DNA of 64,000 nt. Source: Mortierella sp. BCC40632 (lineage: Eukaryota > Mortierellomycota > Mortierellomycetes > Mortierellales > Mortierellaceae). Position 1 is the first letter of the stretch, and each line of letters opens with the position of its first letter. A model generated the notes under the pieces. That model ran no database searches. It saw only the letters and a program-made list of their open reading frames with translations, and was not told the origin of the DNA. The stretch covers positions 3,171,001-3,235,000 of the forward strand of contig WAEK01000005.1 in assembly GCA_011634665.1 (NCBI GenBank). The letters are read 5' to 3'. Below are positions 43,299 to 54,736 of this stretch, piece after piece. Position numbers and translations under genes: made by a program.

Positions 43299-43852
43299 GG
43301 TGCCCATAATTTGCAAAGAATGGACTGACTTGGGTGGAGCTGTGAGTGGCGTTGTTGTAGGAGAACTCGGCAATAGGAAGAAGGGTACTCCAGTTAGTCT
43401 GTTGGTAGTCAACATAGCATCGAAGGTATTGTTCAAGAATGGAATTAACTCTTTCGGTCTGGCCGTCGGCCTGGGGGTGGTAAGCAGTCGAGAGTTTCTG
43501 CTCGATGTTCAGAGCCTTGAAGATACCCTTTGTGAGGCGGGAGGTGAAAGTAGTGCCACGATCGGATACGACGTCATCGGGGAGGCCATGGCTCGAGAAG
43601 ACCCTTTTCATGAACAACTGGATGGTCTCTTCAGCATCTACCTCGTTCGTGGTTGGTTCAAAGTGGGCCATTTTGGTAAAGCGGTCGACGAACACGCAAA
43701 TGGCAGTAAAACCCTTGGACTCGGGTAACTGGGTGATGAAGTCGACCGAGATGGATGACCACGGCTGGTCTGGAACGGGCTGCGGGCTCAGGAGACCATA
43801 GGGCTTATGGTGACTGGACTTGCTACGCTGGCAGATATCGCATCCGCCTACA
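43299..43852 (-). pseudogene. pol: Gypsy 4 pol, integrase part
   Basis: Starts at CDICQRSKSSHHKPYG (the zinc-domain CxxC) and carries the core VDFITQLPESKG, SDRGTTFTSR and ADGQTERVNS with the catalytic D, D and E. Upstream sequence is replaced by the Helitron derivative. Confidence 0.85.
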
Positions 43853-43879
43853 TCTATATAATGACGCACGTAACTGACA

Positions 43880-45210
43880 CAGCCTAAAAAGGTATCGATG
43901 CCCAAATAAGGAAAATCTCTTAAGATGCCCCTTCTGGAATCGACCCCATGTCCTCATCAAAGTGAATGACCAAATGTTCTCCTTTGAAAAATGAATCACT
44001 TTCATCCATTAAAAGGTCGTTTTCATTCATGAACCCTCGAGAAAAAAAACTCGAAAATAGAATCCTATCCTTATTGCATAGGGCGTAGATGGGTAGACTT
44101 TTTTTTTTTTTTTATCATTTATTGAACATCCCAAAGAAGGTATCACAGACTTACAAAGAGTTCCTTCACCGAGTAGTCGGGTCCTCTCAAACATCTCTAA
44201 TCTGATTACTCAGAAACCTACTAAAGAGCCATAAACAAGGCTCACCTCTCCCTTGCCCTGGACTCATGTACGCTGGCATCGTTTCTTGAGAAAAAGACCA
44301 GCTTATCTCATTCTGTAGATTATGTTCTTGCTCCTCAGCAAAAGAGGGCCATGCATCGCATGCCATCATAGCCTTGCAAAAGCACAAAAAGGTCGAGAGG
44401 ATCTGTCTAAATGAGGAAACTTCAGTCCATGTGCGTCAGAAATCTTCCCACGAGCAGTCTTCTGGCTGAGCACAGAATGCACTGTATTCTGTGACAGGTC
44501 ATGGTACACCATGTGAGGTATGCCCACTTTTTTTTTTTTTTTTTTTATAGCACTCCTTTCCCTTCCTTGACCGCACTCCACCTTTCTTTTCTTTCTTCCA
44601 TCCTCCAGCTCTAAACTCCTCCTCCTACTCTTTCTTATCCTCTCCTGCTTCCCCCCTCCTCCTCCTCCTCTCAACAACCTACCCTCATTCCCACAGCTGT
44701 CCCTCGCCATCCCATTCATTCACCTTAAGATTATACATTCCAGGCATTGTTTGCCATCCATCGTTTCAGCAAAGGCCCTAATGCTTTTCCTCTTTCCCGT
44801 AGTCGCCAGCAACCATACCCGTAAGAACCTACTGTACATGATATTTGTCTCTCTGTGTTTCCTTTTGTCTCTACTCTTTTCTTATCCTCAATCTTTCATT
44901 GACTTGAGCCAAGTTTCTTTTTTTTTTTGTTTTCTTTTTATTCAAGAAATAGAAAAAGCACCAGCTATTCTTCCTATGCATTGATAACAGAAATAAGGCA
45001 AGGTGCATATGAGAGAGAGAGGCATCTAGGAGACCCAAGAGGTGTATGGTCTCCATTTCATTATCAACTGAACCATTTTGAGCGTAGTTCATTTCAACGT
45101 CTTCCTTGCGTGTGCTCACCATTGACCTCGATAAGTTGGCTTTCTTTGCTTCTATTATTGCAGGAAGCGCATACATATGGCTCCTCAAAGGTACAGTCGT
45201 GGGAAGGTAT

Positions 45211-45248
<38 letters not shown>

Positions 45249-46490
45249 TAGAGATGTATGTAGCAGTTGATGTAGCAGTTGCAGTATAAAGCGAAAGTGG
45301 TCAGAGCAATTAAGTGGAGTTGTTGCAACAGAGAGACTGGGAGCAGCTCCATGAAAGAGGTTGTAGCTGCAGTGGGTTTGATGGCATCTGCGTAGAGAGC
45401 GTAGGAGTTTTGATACTGCTGACTTTCAGTCATCAACATAAAATGGCCAATTCCCACACTCTTTCCCCCTCTCTCTCTCACACGAACATATTCATTCAAT
45501 CTCTCTCTTCATCTCTCTCTTCCATTCAAAGCTGCCTTTCACATGAATACATTGTCTTCCTCCCGTGAACCATTGAATTAGCTATTGTTGTTTGAAAAGA
45601 AACATAAAAGCCTAATGTTGATAGCATTATGGATTACGGAGACTACCCTTTTACCACTTCAATAAAGTGTGCCATCCCCACCTAAAATGAGAACCAACTT
45701 ACTGGAGCTCCTTCTGAGCCAAGGATTAGAGAACATTGGTCTCCATACACTACTTCAAAAAGCGAAAGGAATAGGAAACAAAAAAAAAAGGCTCCACCTT
45801 AATCATTGGAGTATCCATACACAAGCTCACTGATCTGCAAACCAACTCATACTCGGGAAGTATCTCTGTGAAGAATCTACATTCCTGTGTACGACAGATT
45901 CAGCAGTAACTAATGGCTCCATGGTCTTCTTCAAGATAGAGCCCAACCTGGATAGAGTAGGGGTAAAAGTGATATTACATCCCTATCATACAGACACCTT
46001 TCTCTCCTTTTCTTTCTTTCCCACGCAACACTGTCTTTTTCTTTCACGTCTTCCCACGCACATTGCACATTTACAGAGATATTAACAACTGGAGTATGAA
46101 GCAACACTATTTGCCCTGTGTCTTTGCAATAATTGCCCCAGTTTGACTATGAGATGACTCAAACATCTCGAGTAAAACCAACTAAATGTGAGGTTTAATT
46201 ACCTTCACACCCACACACACAGAGAGAGAGACTTCAAGAAAGAGTGAAAAAGAGAAAAGGAGATTAAACAACACACTATTAAGCCTAATCTCTCCTATTG
46301 TACTTATACTTTCTGTGTCCACTACTTCACTTTTGTCTCCACCGCCTTCTCCCCTTCATCGCTTCATGCTACTCAAAACAGAGGAGCATATGAAGAGCGA
46401 TATGAGACAGAGTATGCCCTTTCACACTGTCCTTGCCTTCTGTTCTCCTCTCTACCATCCCATCTCCCTCTCTCTTTCCTCACCTCAAAG
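43880..46490. other. Helitron-derivative interior with a minus-strand gene remnant
   Basis: Parallel to 48030-51850. Minus-strand stretches such as NENDLLMDESDSF, PSFAEEQEHNLQNEISW and MSPGQGRGEPCLW occur in both copies and look like a captured gene whose frame is broken in one or the other. The rest is T-rich and pyrimidine-rich sequence with poly(T) runs near 44105, 44530 and 45210. Confidence 0.4.
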
Positions 46491-46496
46491 ATATGT

Positions 46497-47188
46497 CCTT
46501 TTTTTTTATCCTTGGTTCAATCAGCTAAGGTTTGATCTGCGAAGGATGCCTCGAGCAAAATCACTCCAGCCAGGAGTACTCGCGATGACCCCGCTGCAAT
46601 GTCCAACCTGTCCTTCTAGATCCAACAGAAATAGAAATAATATTGCAACTTTTCGAAGTGGTCGACGTCAGTATTGTCCCCCTTTTCTCGGACTTGGAGT
46701 CCCCTCCTCCTCCTCATGACCCCAGATCAGCAGACAATGACATCCAGCAATCAAGGCATGATAAACTTTGCTCCATCACTATTTCTACCCGTGATGAAGA
46801 AGGAGTGATAATAAGCTCATTCAACCCATATATTTTTCAATTAAAAGAGCTATCCAGTTGGTTGGAACCATTTGAGTACAAAGATATCCCCTTTGTAAAC
46901 CATGAGGACCTGGTCGGTTTTGAAATACCTGAAGACGCTTCAGTATATCAATGCCATTGCTTCTCATGAACGACATGTATCCATTGCCTTTCCGACACAT
47001 CTCTATGCTCTTGCAAAAAGATAAAATGGTGTACGGAGGGTCGAATGAGAGTATTACTTTGGAGTAGACTCCCAATTTGACGAGGATGCTCTACGCGAAG
47101 ACTTTGAATACTGTATGACCAAGAATATGAGGAACAACATCAGGTCATTCTCCGTGACAATTCTTACAACAATGAAGGGAAATATTAA
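46497..47188 (+). pseudogene. Broken copy of the Helitron cargo gene
   Basis: Diverged copy of 51862-52560. The best piece (46643-46969) reads FEVVDVSIVPLFSDLESPP and FVNHEDLVGFEIPEDASVYQ, then a stop; flanking parts are in other frames. Loss of the frame here against an intact counterpart marks this as a decaying duplicate. Confidence 0.75.
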
Positions 47189-47465
47189 AAAAAAAAAAAA
47201 AAAAAAAATAGACAGACAGACAGAGATAAGATGCGATAGTCTATAGTACGCCTGTTCCGACTCTTTATCCCCATTACACCCGGCTTTGTTGCCTTCCCCC
47301 TCCACGTCCCTTCAGAAAGTTAGAGGAGAATAAAAGGAATGCTATGATAGAGAGAGAGAGAGAAAGAAAGAAAGAGAAAGGTAGTGAAAGAAAGAGTGAG
47401 AGAGAGAAAGAAAGAAAGAGAAAGGTAGTGAAAGAAAGAGTGAGAGAAAGAATAAGGAGAGATAG

Positions 47466-47534
<69 letters not shown>

Positions 47535-47632
47535 AGCGTGTGTCTAGGAGATAGAGAGGATAGGGGCAAGGATTCGGTGGAGCATTAGTAAAGTACACCC
47601 AGTCACCCACTGTCTGCTTCATTTAATCTTGC
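47189..47632. repeat. Simple repeats and Helitron helicase 3' remnant
   Basis: GA/GAAA-rich runs (about 47347-47530, with an A run at 47468-47493) are followed at about 47577 by GAGCATTAGTAAAGTACACCC, which matches the end of the Rep-helicase frame near 59225. Confidence 0.7.
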
Positions 47633-47888
47633 AGTTCGACTTGGGATCTATGGTGGGAGACCCATATCAGAGGAGCAGGGGCCCTGGGCACGTGCACATC
47701 ACAGCAGCTACATTAGATATAGCCTCCTGTGGGACAGGAAACAGAGTAAATACTCAGCGTCCCTGAGACTAAGTGTCCAGGCATGTCTTTTTCTCACCGA
47801 CTCACACTTTCCCTTTGCTCTTCTTCGCCTTTGACTACCACGGTCATCCCTATCGAGGCGTTTCCTCACGGTAAGCTCATTCACATCA
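47633..47888 (+). repeat. Solo LTR of the gypsy 1 family, diverged
   Basis: Matches the gypsy 1 LTR across its length (GTTCGACTTGGGATCTATGG, CAGGCATGTCTTTTTCTCAC, GGTAAGCTCA) with many substitutions. Flanked by TCTTGCAG on both sides, and the larger Helitron has the uninterrupted site (CTAGCAACTAAAA near 59275). Confidence 0.82.
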
Positions 47889-47968
47889 CTCTTGCAGCTA
47901 AAAAAAAAAAAAAAAAAAAAAAAACTTTGAAAGAAGGAAAGAAGGAAAGACTACCAAAGGCGAGAGTC

Positions 47969-47997
47969 GAGTGCCCGTGGCGAAGCCGCGGGCACTC
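47969..47997 (+). terminator. Helitron 3' terminal hairpin, derivative copy
   Basis: Arms GAGTGCCCG and CGGGCACTC, inner GGC/GCC pairs, loop GAA. Identical to 59351-59379. In Helitrons such a hairpin is the replication stop signal. Confidence 0.8.
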
Positions 47998-48029
47998 TTG
48001 TCTATATAATGACGCACGTAACTGACACA

Positions 48030-48659
48030 GCCTAAAAAGGTATCGATGCCCAAATAAGGAAAATCTCTTAAGATGCCCCTTCTGAATCGACCCCATGTCC
48101 TCATCAAAGTGAATGACCAAATGCTCCTTTGAAAATGAATCACTTTCATCCATTAAAAGGTCGTTTTTCATTCATGAACCCTCGAGAAAAAACTCGAAAA
48201 TAGAATCCTATCCTTATTGCATAGGGCGTAGATGTGTAGACTTTTTTTTTTATCATTTATTGAACATCCCAAAGAAGGTATCACAGACTTACAAAGAGTT
48301 CCTTCACCGAGTAGTCGGGTCCTCTCAAACATCTCTAATCTGATTGCTCAGAAACCTACTAAAGAACCATAAGCAAGGCTCACCTCTCCCTTGCCCTGGA
48401 CTCATGTACGCTGCCATCGTTTCTTGAGAAAAGACCAGCTTATCTCATTCTGTAGATTATGTTCTTGCTCCTCAGCAAAAGAGGGCCATGCATCGCATGC
48501 CATCATAGCCTTGCAAAAGCACAAAAGGTCGAGAGGATCTGTCTAAATGAGGAAACTCCAGTCCATGTGCGTCAGAAATCTTCCCACGAGCAGTCATCTG
48601 GCTGAGCACAGAATGCACTGTATTCTGTGACAGGTCATGGTACACCATGTGAGGTATGC

Positions 48660-48695
<36 letters not shown>

Positions 48696-48740
48696 CTTTT
48701 CCTTGACCGCGCTCTCCACCTTTCTTTCTTTCTTCCATCC
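48030..48740 (-). pseudogene. Captured gene remnant in the Helitron, unrecognised
   Basis: Minus-strand stretches MVYHDLSQNTVHSVLSQMTA and GKISDAHGLEFPHL, then PSFAEEQEHNLQNEISW and NDLLMDESDSFSKEHLVIHF, are shared with the derivative. Together they suggest one spliced or decayed gene. In the derivative, 44187-44387 keeps one piece open that is frame-broken here. No family recognised. Confidence 0.35.
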
Positions 48741-49501
48741 TCCAGCTCTAAACTCCCCCCTCCTCCTCTTTCTTATCCTCTCCTGCTTCCCTCCCTCCTC
48801 CTCCTCTCAACAACCTACCCTCATTCCCCACAGCCGTCCCTCGCCATCCTCATTCACCTTAGCATTATACATTCCAGCATTGCTCGCCATCCATCGTTTC
48901 AGCAAAGGCCCTAATTACTTTTTTTCTTTCCCGTAGTCGCCAGCAACCATACCCGTAAGAACCTACTGTACACGATGTTTGTCTCTCTGTGTTTCCTTTC
49001 GTCTCTACTTTTTTTTTTATCCTCATGCGTTCACTGTCTTGAGCCAAGCTTCTTTTCTTTTTGTTTTTCTTTTATTCAAGAAATAGAAAAAGCACCAGCT
49101 ATTCTTCCTGCGCATTGATAACAGAAATAAGGCAAGTGCATATGAGAGAGAGAGGCATCTAGGAGACCCAAGAGGTGTATGGTCTCCATTTCATTATCAA
49201 CTGAACCATTTTGACCGTAGTTCATTTCAACGTCTTCCTTGCGTGTGCTTACCACTGACCTCGATAAGTTTGCTTTTTTTGCTTCTATTTTATTGCAGGA
49301 AGCGCATGCATATGGCCCCCTCAAAGGTACAGTCGTTTTTTTTTTTTTTTGGTAGAGATGTATGTAGCAGTTGCAGCTTAACGTCTTCTTTGGGTGTGCT
49401 CACTGCTCACCGCTGACCTCGATAAGTTTTTTTTTTGCTTCTTTTTTTTTGCAGGAAGGGCATGCATAAGGCTCCTCAAAGATTCAGTCGTGGGAAGGTA
49501 T

Positions 49502-49533
<32 letters not shown>

Positions 49534-50547
49534 TAGAGATGTATGTAGCAGTTGCAGCTATAAGGCGAAAGGTGGTCAGAGCAATTGAGTGGAGTTGTTG
49601 CAACAGAGAGACTGGGAGCAGCTCCATGAAAGAGGTTGTAGCTGCAGTGGGTTTGATGGCATCTGCGTAGAGAGCGTGGGAGCTTTTGATACTGCTGACT
49701 TTCAGTCATCAACATAAAATGGTCAATTCCCACTCTCTTTCCCTCTCTCTCACACACGAACACATTCATTCAATCTCTCTCTCCATCTCTCTCTTCAATT
49801 CAAAGCTGCCTTTCACATGAATTCAATGTCTTCCTCCCTGTGAACCATTGAATTAGCTATTGTTGTTTGAAAAGAAACATAAAAGCCTAATGTTGATAGC
49901 ATTATGGATTACGGAGACTACCCTATTACCACTTCAATAAAGTGTGCCATCCCTACCTAAAATAAGAACCAGCCTACTGGGGCTCCTTCTGAGCCAAGGA
50001 TTAGAGAACATTGGTCTCCATACACTACTTCAAAAAGCGAAAGGAATAGGAAAAAAAAAAAAAAAAAAAGGCTCCACCTTAATCATTGGAGTATCCATAC
50101 ACAAGCTCACTGATCTGCAAACCAACTCATACTCGGAAGTATCTCTGTGAAGAATCTACATTCCTGTGTACGACAGATTCAGCAGTAACTAATGGCTCCA
50201 TGGTCTTCTTCTTCAATAGAGCCCAACCTGGATAGAGTAGGGGTAAAAAGTGATATTACATCCCTATCATACAGACACCTTTCTCTCCTTTTCTTTCTTT
50301 CCCACGCAACACTTTCTTTTTCTTTCACGTCTTCCCACGCACATAGCACATTTACACAGAGATATTAACAACTTCAGTACGAAGCAACACGATTTGCCCT
50401 GTGTCTTTGCAATAATTGCCCCAGTTTGACTATGAGATGAATCAAACATCTCGAGTAAACCCAATTAAATGTGAGGTTATAAAAAACTACAATCTCTGAT
50501 GAGATATTCTCACACTTTTCCATCCCTTCTCTTCTCATTTTCATCTA
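48741..50547. other. Helitron interior, T-rich, no gene supported
   Basis: Contains poly(T) runs near 49337, 49430 and 49503, plus a partial internal duplication: CAGGAAG...GCATGCATA...CTCAAAG...CAGTCGT occurs at about 49298-49335 and again at about 49453-49492. Otherwise parallel to 44740-46190. Confidence 0.4.
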
Positions 50548-50772
50548 ATGAAACGACTGACATCATATCGCCATTGTCACCGTCAGTGGCGAAAGCCTTC
50601 AGCTCGGCCTCATTCCTCATCGAACTTTACCGTGGCCAAGAAGCAAAGACGTGAAAAAGTAATAGCGGTCGAAATACCGCTCTACCACAAGCCCACCTCG
50701 GAGCCTCCGCCCTTCCCACACGAGGAATTCACAAAGGACGAGTGGGGGGGAAGATATAATATCAAGTCTTGA
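50548..50772 (+). CDS. Possible 74-residue basic cargo ORF
   Basis: ATG-initiated, Arg/Lys/Pro-rich (MKRLTSYRHCHRQWRKPSAR ... FPHEEFTKDEWGGRYNIKS). Lies in a part of the Helitron absent from the derivative. No motif recognised; could be a fragment. Confidence 0.3.
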   Translation: MKRLTSYRHCHRQWRKPSARPHSSSNFTVAKKQRREKVIAVEIPLYHKPTSEPPPFPHEEFTKDEWGGRYNIKS

Positions 50773-51861
50773 GCTACTTGAAAAACAGCTAATTGCAGAG
50801 ATGGCTCATTGTCAACTTTGTTTGAACAGACCATGTTCATCAAAAACACGCTGCAATTGCGCTATTATTACTGACAGCTTCAAATAAAATATTTTTATCA
50901 CAAAAAGGTTCTTTGATTGTTGTAAAAAGAAGAGTAACCACTGAATGTGGTTGGGAAAGAAGGAGAAAAAGAGATCACGGAAGAAAGAAAGAAAGAAAAA
51001 AAAAGCCGAACTGAAAAAGGAATGAGCGGGTGGCACCACCATCCCTTCTCCTTATCTTTCCCTTCTGTCAACTCATCAAGCCTTTCTACACTGTCACCCT
51101 CACTCTCTTCTATTTCAATGGAGTAGCAACTGTAGAGAAATTATAGGAGGCATAATGATCGGGATAGACCTGCCTAATAGAACAAAAGAAGTAGTATTCG
51201 GCACGAACAAGGAGAAGGAGAAGGAGAATACACCACATACTGTCAGAGAGATACACCTGTACCGCCTAACCTCTCTCCGGTTAGGCCTTTTAATAGTCGA
51301 CCTCCTTTTCTCCAGCTTCTCTTTCGCATATATTCATAGCGATAAAAATGAAACTACACCACAAAGCGAATATGAGAGATATAGAGATGGAGGAGCTGCC
51401 AAGAGAGGGAGAGATAGACGCGGAGCAGGAGACACTAAGAGGTTGCATTCAAGTAAAAAAAAAAAACAAACAAACAAACAAACAAACAAACAAACAAACA
51501 AACAAACAAACAAACAAACGAACAACCAAACTAAGAGATTGCATTAGTGCCAACCAAAAGGACTATGTCAATTTTACACACCTTCACACTCAAACACAGA
51601 AGAGAGAGTGAAAAAAAGAGGAAAGGCGATTAAACAACACGCTGTAACGCCTAATCTCTCCTATTGTACTAACACTCTCTGTGTCCACCACTTCACCTTT
51701 GTTTCCACCACCTTCTCCCCTTCATCGCTTCATGCCACTCAAGGCGAAGGAGGATAAAAGGAGTGATATGAGACGGGCGTGCTCTTTCACACGGCCCTTG
51801 CCTTCTCTTCTCTTCCCTATCATCCTATCAAGCTCTCTCTCTCTCTCCTCACCTCAAAGAT
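50773..51861. other. Helitron interior with (CAAA)n; no gene supported
   Basis: A (CAAA)n microsatellite lies at about 51463-51520. From about 51570 the sequence again parallels the derivative (about 46200). A C/T-rich stretch (51660-51855) precedes the cargo gene and may be its promoter. Confidence 0.45.
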
Positions 51862-52553
51862 ATGCCCTCTCATTTTGTTTACCTTGGTTCCAGCTATGGT
51901 TTGATCTGCGAAGGATGCCTTGAGGAAAATCACTACAGCCAAGATAATCCACGCTGCGCCAGCTGCAATGACCTACCTATCCTTCTAGATCCAACAGAAA
52001 TAGAAAGGAAGCTGCAACTTTTCGAAGTGGTCAACGTCAGTATTGTCCCCCTTTTCTCAGACTTAGAGTCCCCTCCTCCTCCGGACCCCAGATCAGCAGA
52101 CAATAACATCCGACAATCAAGGCTTGAAAGGATTCGCTCCATCACTCTATCAACCTGCGATGAAAAAAGGGTGATAATAAGCTCAGACAGCCAAATATAC
52201 CCATTTATTCTTCAATTCAAAGACCTATCCAGATGGTTGGAACCATTTGGGTACAAAGATATCCCCTTTGTCAACCACGAGGACCTGATCGGTTTTGAAA
52301 TACCTGAAGACGCTTCAGTATATCGATGTCTTTGCTTCTCAGGAACAACATGCATCCACTGCCTTTCCGACACATCTCTATGCACCTGCAAAAAGAAAAA
52401 ATGGTGTAGGGAGTGTCGAATGAGAGAGCGCTACTTTGGAGTAGACTCCCAACTTGACGAGGATACTTTGCGCGAGGAATTTGAATATGACCAAGAATAT
52501 GAGGAGGAACTCTATAACAGACTCAGCGACAATCCTTATAACGATGAAGGGAA

Positions 52554-52560
<7 letters not shown>
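51862..52560 (+). CDS. Helitron cargo gene, 232-residue cysteine-rich protein, unrecognised
   Basis: Intact frame MPSHFVYLGSSYGLICEGCL to TAA. The N-terminus has CEGCLEENHYSQDNPRCASC, a C-x2-C...C-x2-C arrangement that could bind zinc. The centre is an FEVVNVSIVPLFSDLESPPP segment and a WLEPFGYKDIPFVNHEDLIG segment. The C-terminal third again has clustered cysteines (CLCFSGTTCIHC, CTCKKKKWCREC) and ends in an acidic tail. A zinc-binding role is inferred. The promoter-like C/T-rich leader and the intact frame suggest recent function; a diverged, broken copy sits in the derivative. Could be a captured host gene or an accessory protein of the element. Confidence 0.65.
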
Positions 52561-52977
<417 letters not shown>

Positions 52978-53228
52978 ATGAAGGCACTGGCGGTAGTCTT
53001 TCGTCTGCTAAGTCCTCATCTGTTACGTCCTCATTTGTTGCGCCCTCATCTGCTGCGTTCTCATCTGCTGCGTCCTCATCTGCTGCGTCCTCATCTGCTG
53101 CGTCCTCATCTGATGCAGCAACATCCAATGGCCTTTCTTCAACATAGACACCTTCTCTTTACTGAATAGTATGGCAGATTGTTATTTGGCCGTAGCCATG
53201 AAAACACAGTTATTGTGAAACTGAAAGA

Positions 53229-53260
<32 letters not shown>

Positions 53261-53700
53261 AAGAGAGGTACAAAGAGTGCGAGCGCGAAAGAAAGAGAGA
53301 GAGAGAGCACGGGAGAGAGAGAGAGAAAGAGATAACCAGAGAAGGAGTGTATGTGTGTCTAGGAGATAGTGAAAAAGAGAGAGAAAACAAAGAGGACGCG
53401 CGCAAAAGAGAGAGAGGGGGAGAGACAAAGTAAAGTGAAGCCATGGAACAGAAGAAACGAATATGATGAAGGCACTGGCGGTAGTCTTTCGTCTGCTAAG
53501 TCCTCATCTGTTACGTCCTCATTTGTTGCGCCTTCATCTGCTGCGTTCTCATCTGCTGCGTCCTCATCTGCTGCGTCCTCATCTGATGCAGCAACATCCA
53601 ATGACCTTTCTTCAACATAGACACCTTCTCTTTACTGAATAGTATATGGATTGTTATTTGGCCGTAGCCATGAACAACACAGTTGTTGTGAAACTGAAAG
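52978..53700 (-). repeat. Duplicated minisatellite encoding acidic DEDAA repeats
   Basis: A roughly 210-bp block (52978-53190) recurs at 53467-53680. Each holds a 15-bp repeat (CTGCTGCGTCCTCAT), which on the minus strand reads DEDAADEDAADEDAADENAA after MDVAAS. The two copies differ in repeat number by one. Between them is GA-rich sequence. The minus-strand frame may be a captured coding fragment. Confidence 0.7.
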
Positions 53701-53869
53701 AGAGAGATAAAAGAGAGAGAGAAAAGTGGGGCTTCAACAAAGAGTACGCGCGCGAAAGAAAGAGAGAGCGACGGAGAGAGAGAAAGAGAAAGAACTGAGA
53801 GAGAGAGAGAGACTATTCTCGATGGACAAAGTGGACGCGCGTGAAAGAGAGAGGGAGAAAAGAGAGGGG

Positions 53870-53956
<87 letters not shown>

Positions 53957-54736
53957 TGTGTGTGTTTCAGGATGTCTGTATGAATGGAAGCCACGACGCT
54001 GGGAATGAGAGAGGTCAGATGAAGGGAGCGGTGAAAGAGATGAGAAGGAAGTGGTTAGAGGAGCTGGGAGTTTTATTCTTTTCTAAACCGTCGCATTTTT
54101 GCATGACGTCGGCTCATTCTGCGTGATTCTGGGTTTTAGGTGTATATGGTCCAGGGATGCTCATTGTATTACACTTGCCATACCATAATATATTTCAACC
54201 TTGCCTCAAGAGTTGCAAGAGTCCTCACTCTCACTTCAATCTACAAAAAAAAATGAAAAGGACCAAGTCGCTACCCTTTGCGCAGCCGAGCAACTAAAAT
54301 CCCACCTTCGGAACAGTAATACAAGCAAGCACCTTCTTCTTTGCTTTCTGACAGCGTATTGCTTTAAACAATAAAGCTAAAAAAAAAAAAAAAGGCTACA
54401 TTGTAGCATCTGTAGAAACACTCAATGCCTAGGAGGATGTGAGCCAATGTATCCAAAAGGAAAAAAAAAGTCGTTTGTAGCTCAGAAAAAAAAAGAGAAA
54501 GAGATGTAATTCAGGCGAGCAGGGTCCGTCAGTCGTTACTTCAAGTCACCGTCTTAATAGGTATCCTTTTTCTATCTTTTTTATAATCCGCTTATTCATG
54601 AAGAAGAAATAGAGTCTAATCAACATTATCATTCCCGCAGAGGTAGCTGTTCAGTGTGCTTCAGACACGACTGTAGGGAGCATGTAGTCCTGTTTTAACA
54701 AATCGCAAGAGACTGTCGATCCTTGACAAAGGGAAA
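53701..54736. other. GA/A tracts and upstream region of Rep-helicase
   Basis: GA-rich to about 53955, including an A-rich run near 53870-53899. The remainder (53960-54736) has no supported gene and presumably holds the Rep-helicase promoter. Confidence 0.4.

Larger units (their letters stand above)
36292..43852 (-). mobile_element. Gypsy 4: chromovirus split by nested insertions
   Basis: Its pol can be followed in three pieces: chromodomain 36540-36899, GPY/F region 37458-37755 and integrase 43299-43852. Between them sit the LTR-like repeat (36900-37457) and gypsy 5 (37756-43298). Across gypsy 5 the reading resumes mid-segment (FFANYGH joined to HPKFSVVVP). The 5' part is lost where the Helitron derivative begins at 43853. 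Confidence 0.85.
43853..48000 (+). mobile_element. Non-autonomous Helitron derivative
   Basis: Begins TCTATATAATGACGCACGTA, the same 5' end as the larger element starting at 48001, and ends with the same 3' hairpin (47969-47997). An A precedes the 5' TC, as at Helitron insertion sites. The body matches pieces of the larger element in order: 48001 to about 50470, about 51570 to 52740, about 53350, and the Rep-helicase 3' end (GAGCATTAGTA...AGTACACCC at about 47577). The helicase gene itself is deleted. A solo LTR lies just before the 3' end. Confidence 0.75.

Noticed and set aside
47320..47622. Leu/Ser/Phe-rich membrane-like ORFs
   Set aside because: Produced by GA/GAAA/A tracts read in reverse; also seen near 52700-52950 and 53740-53990.
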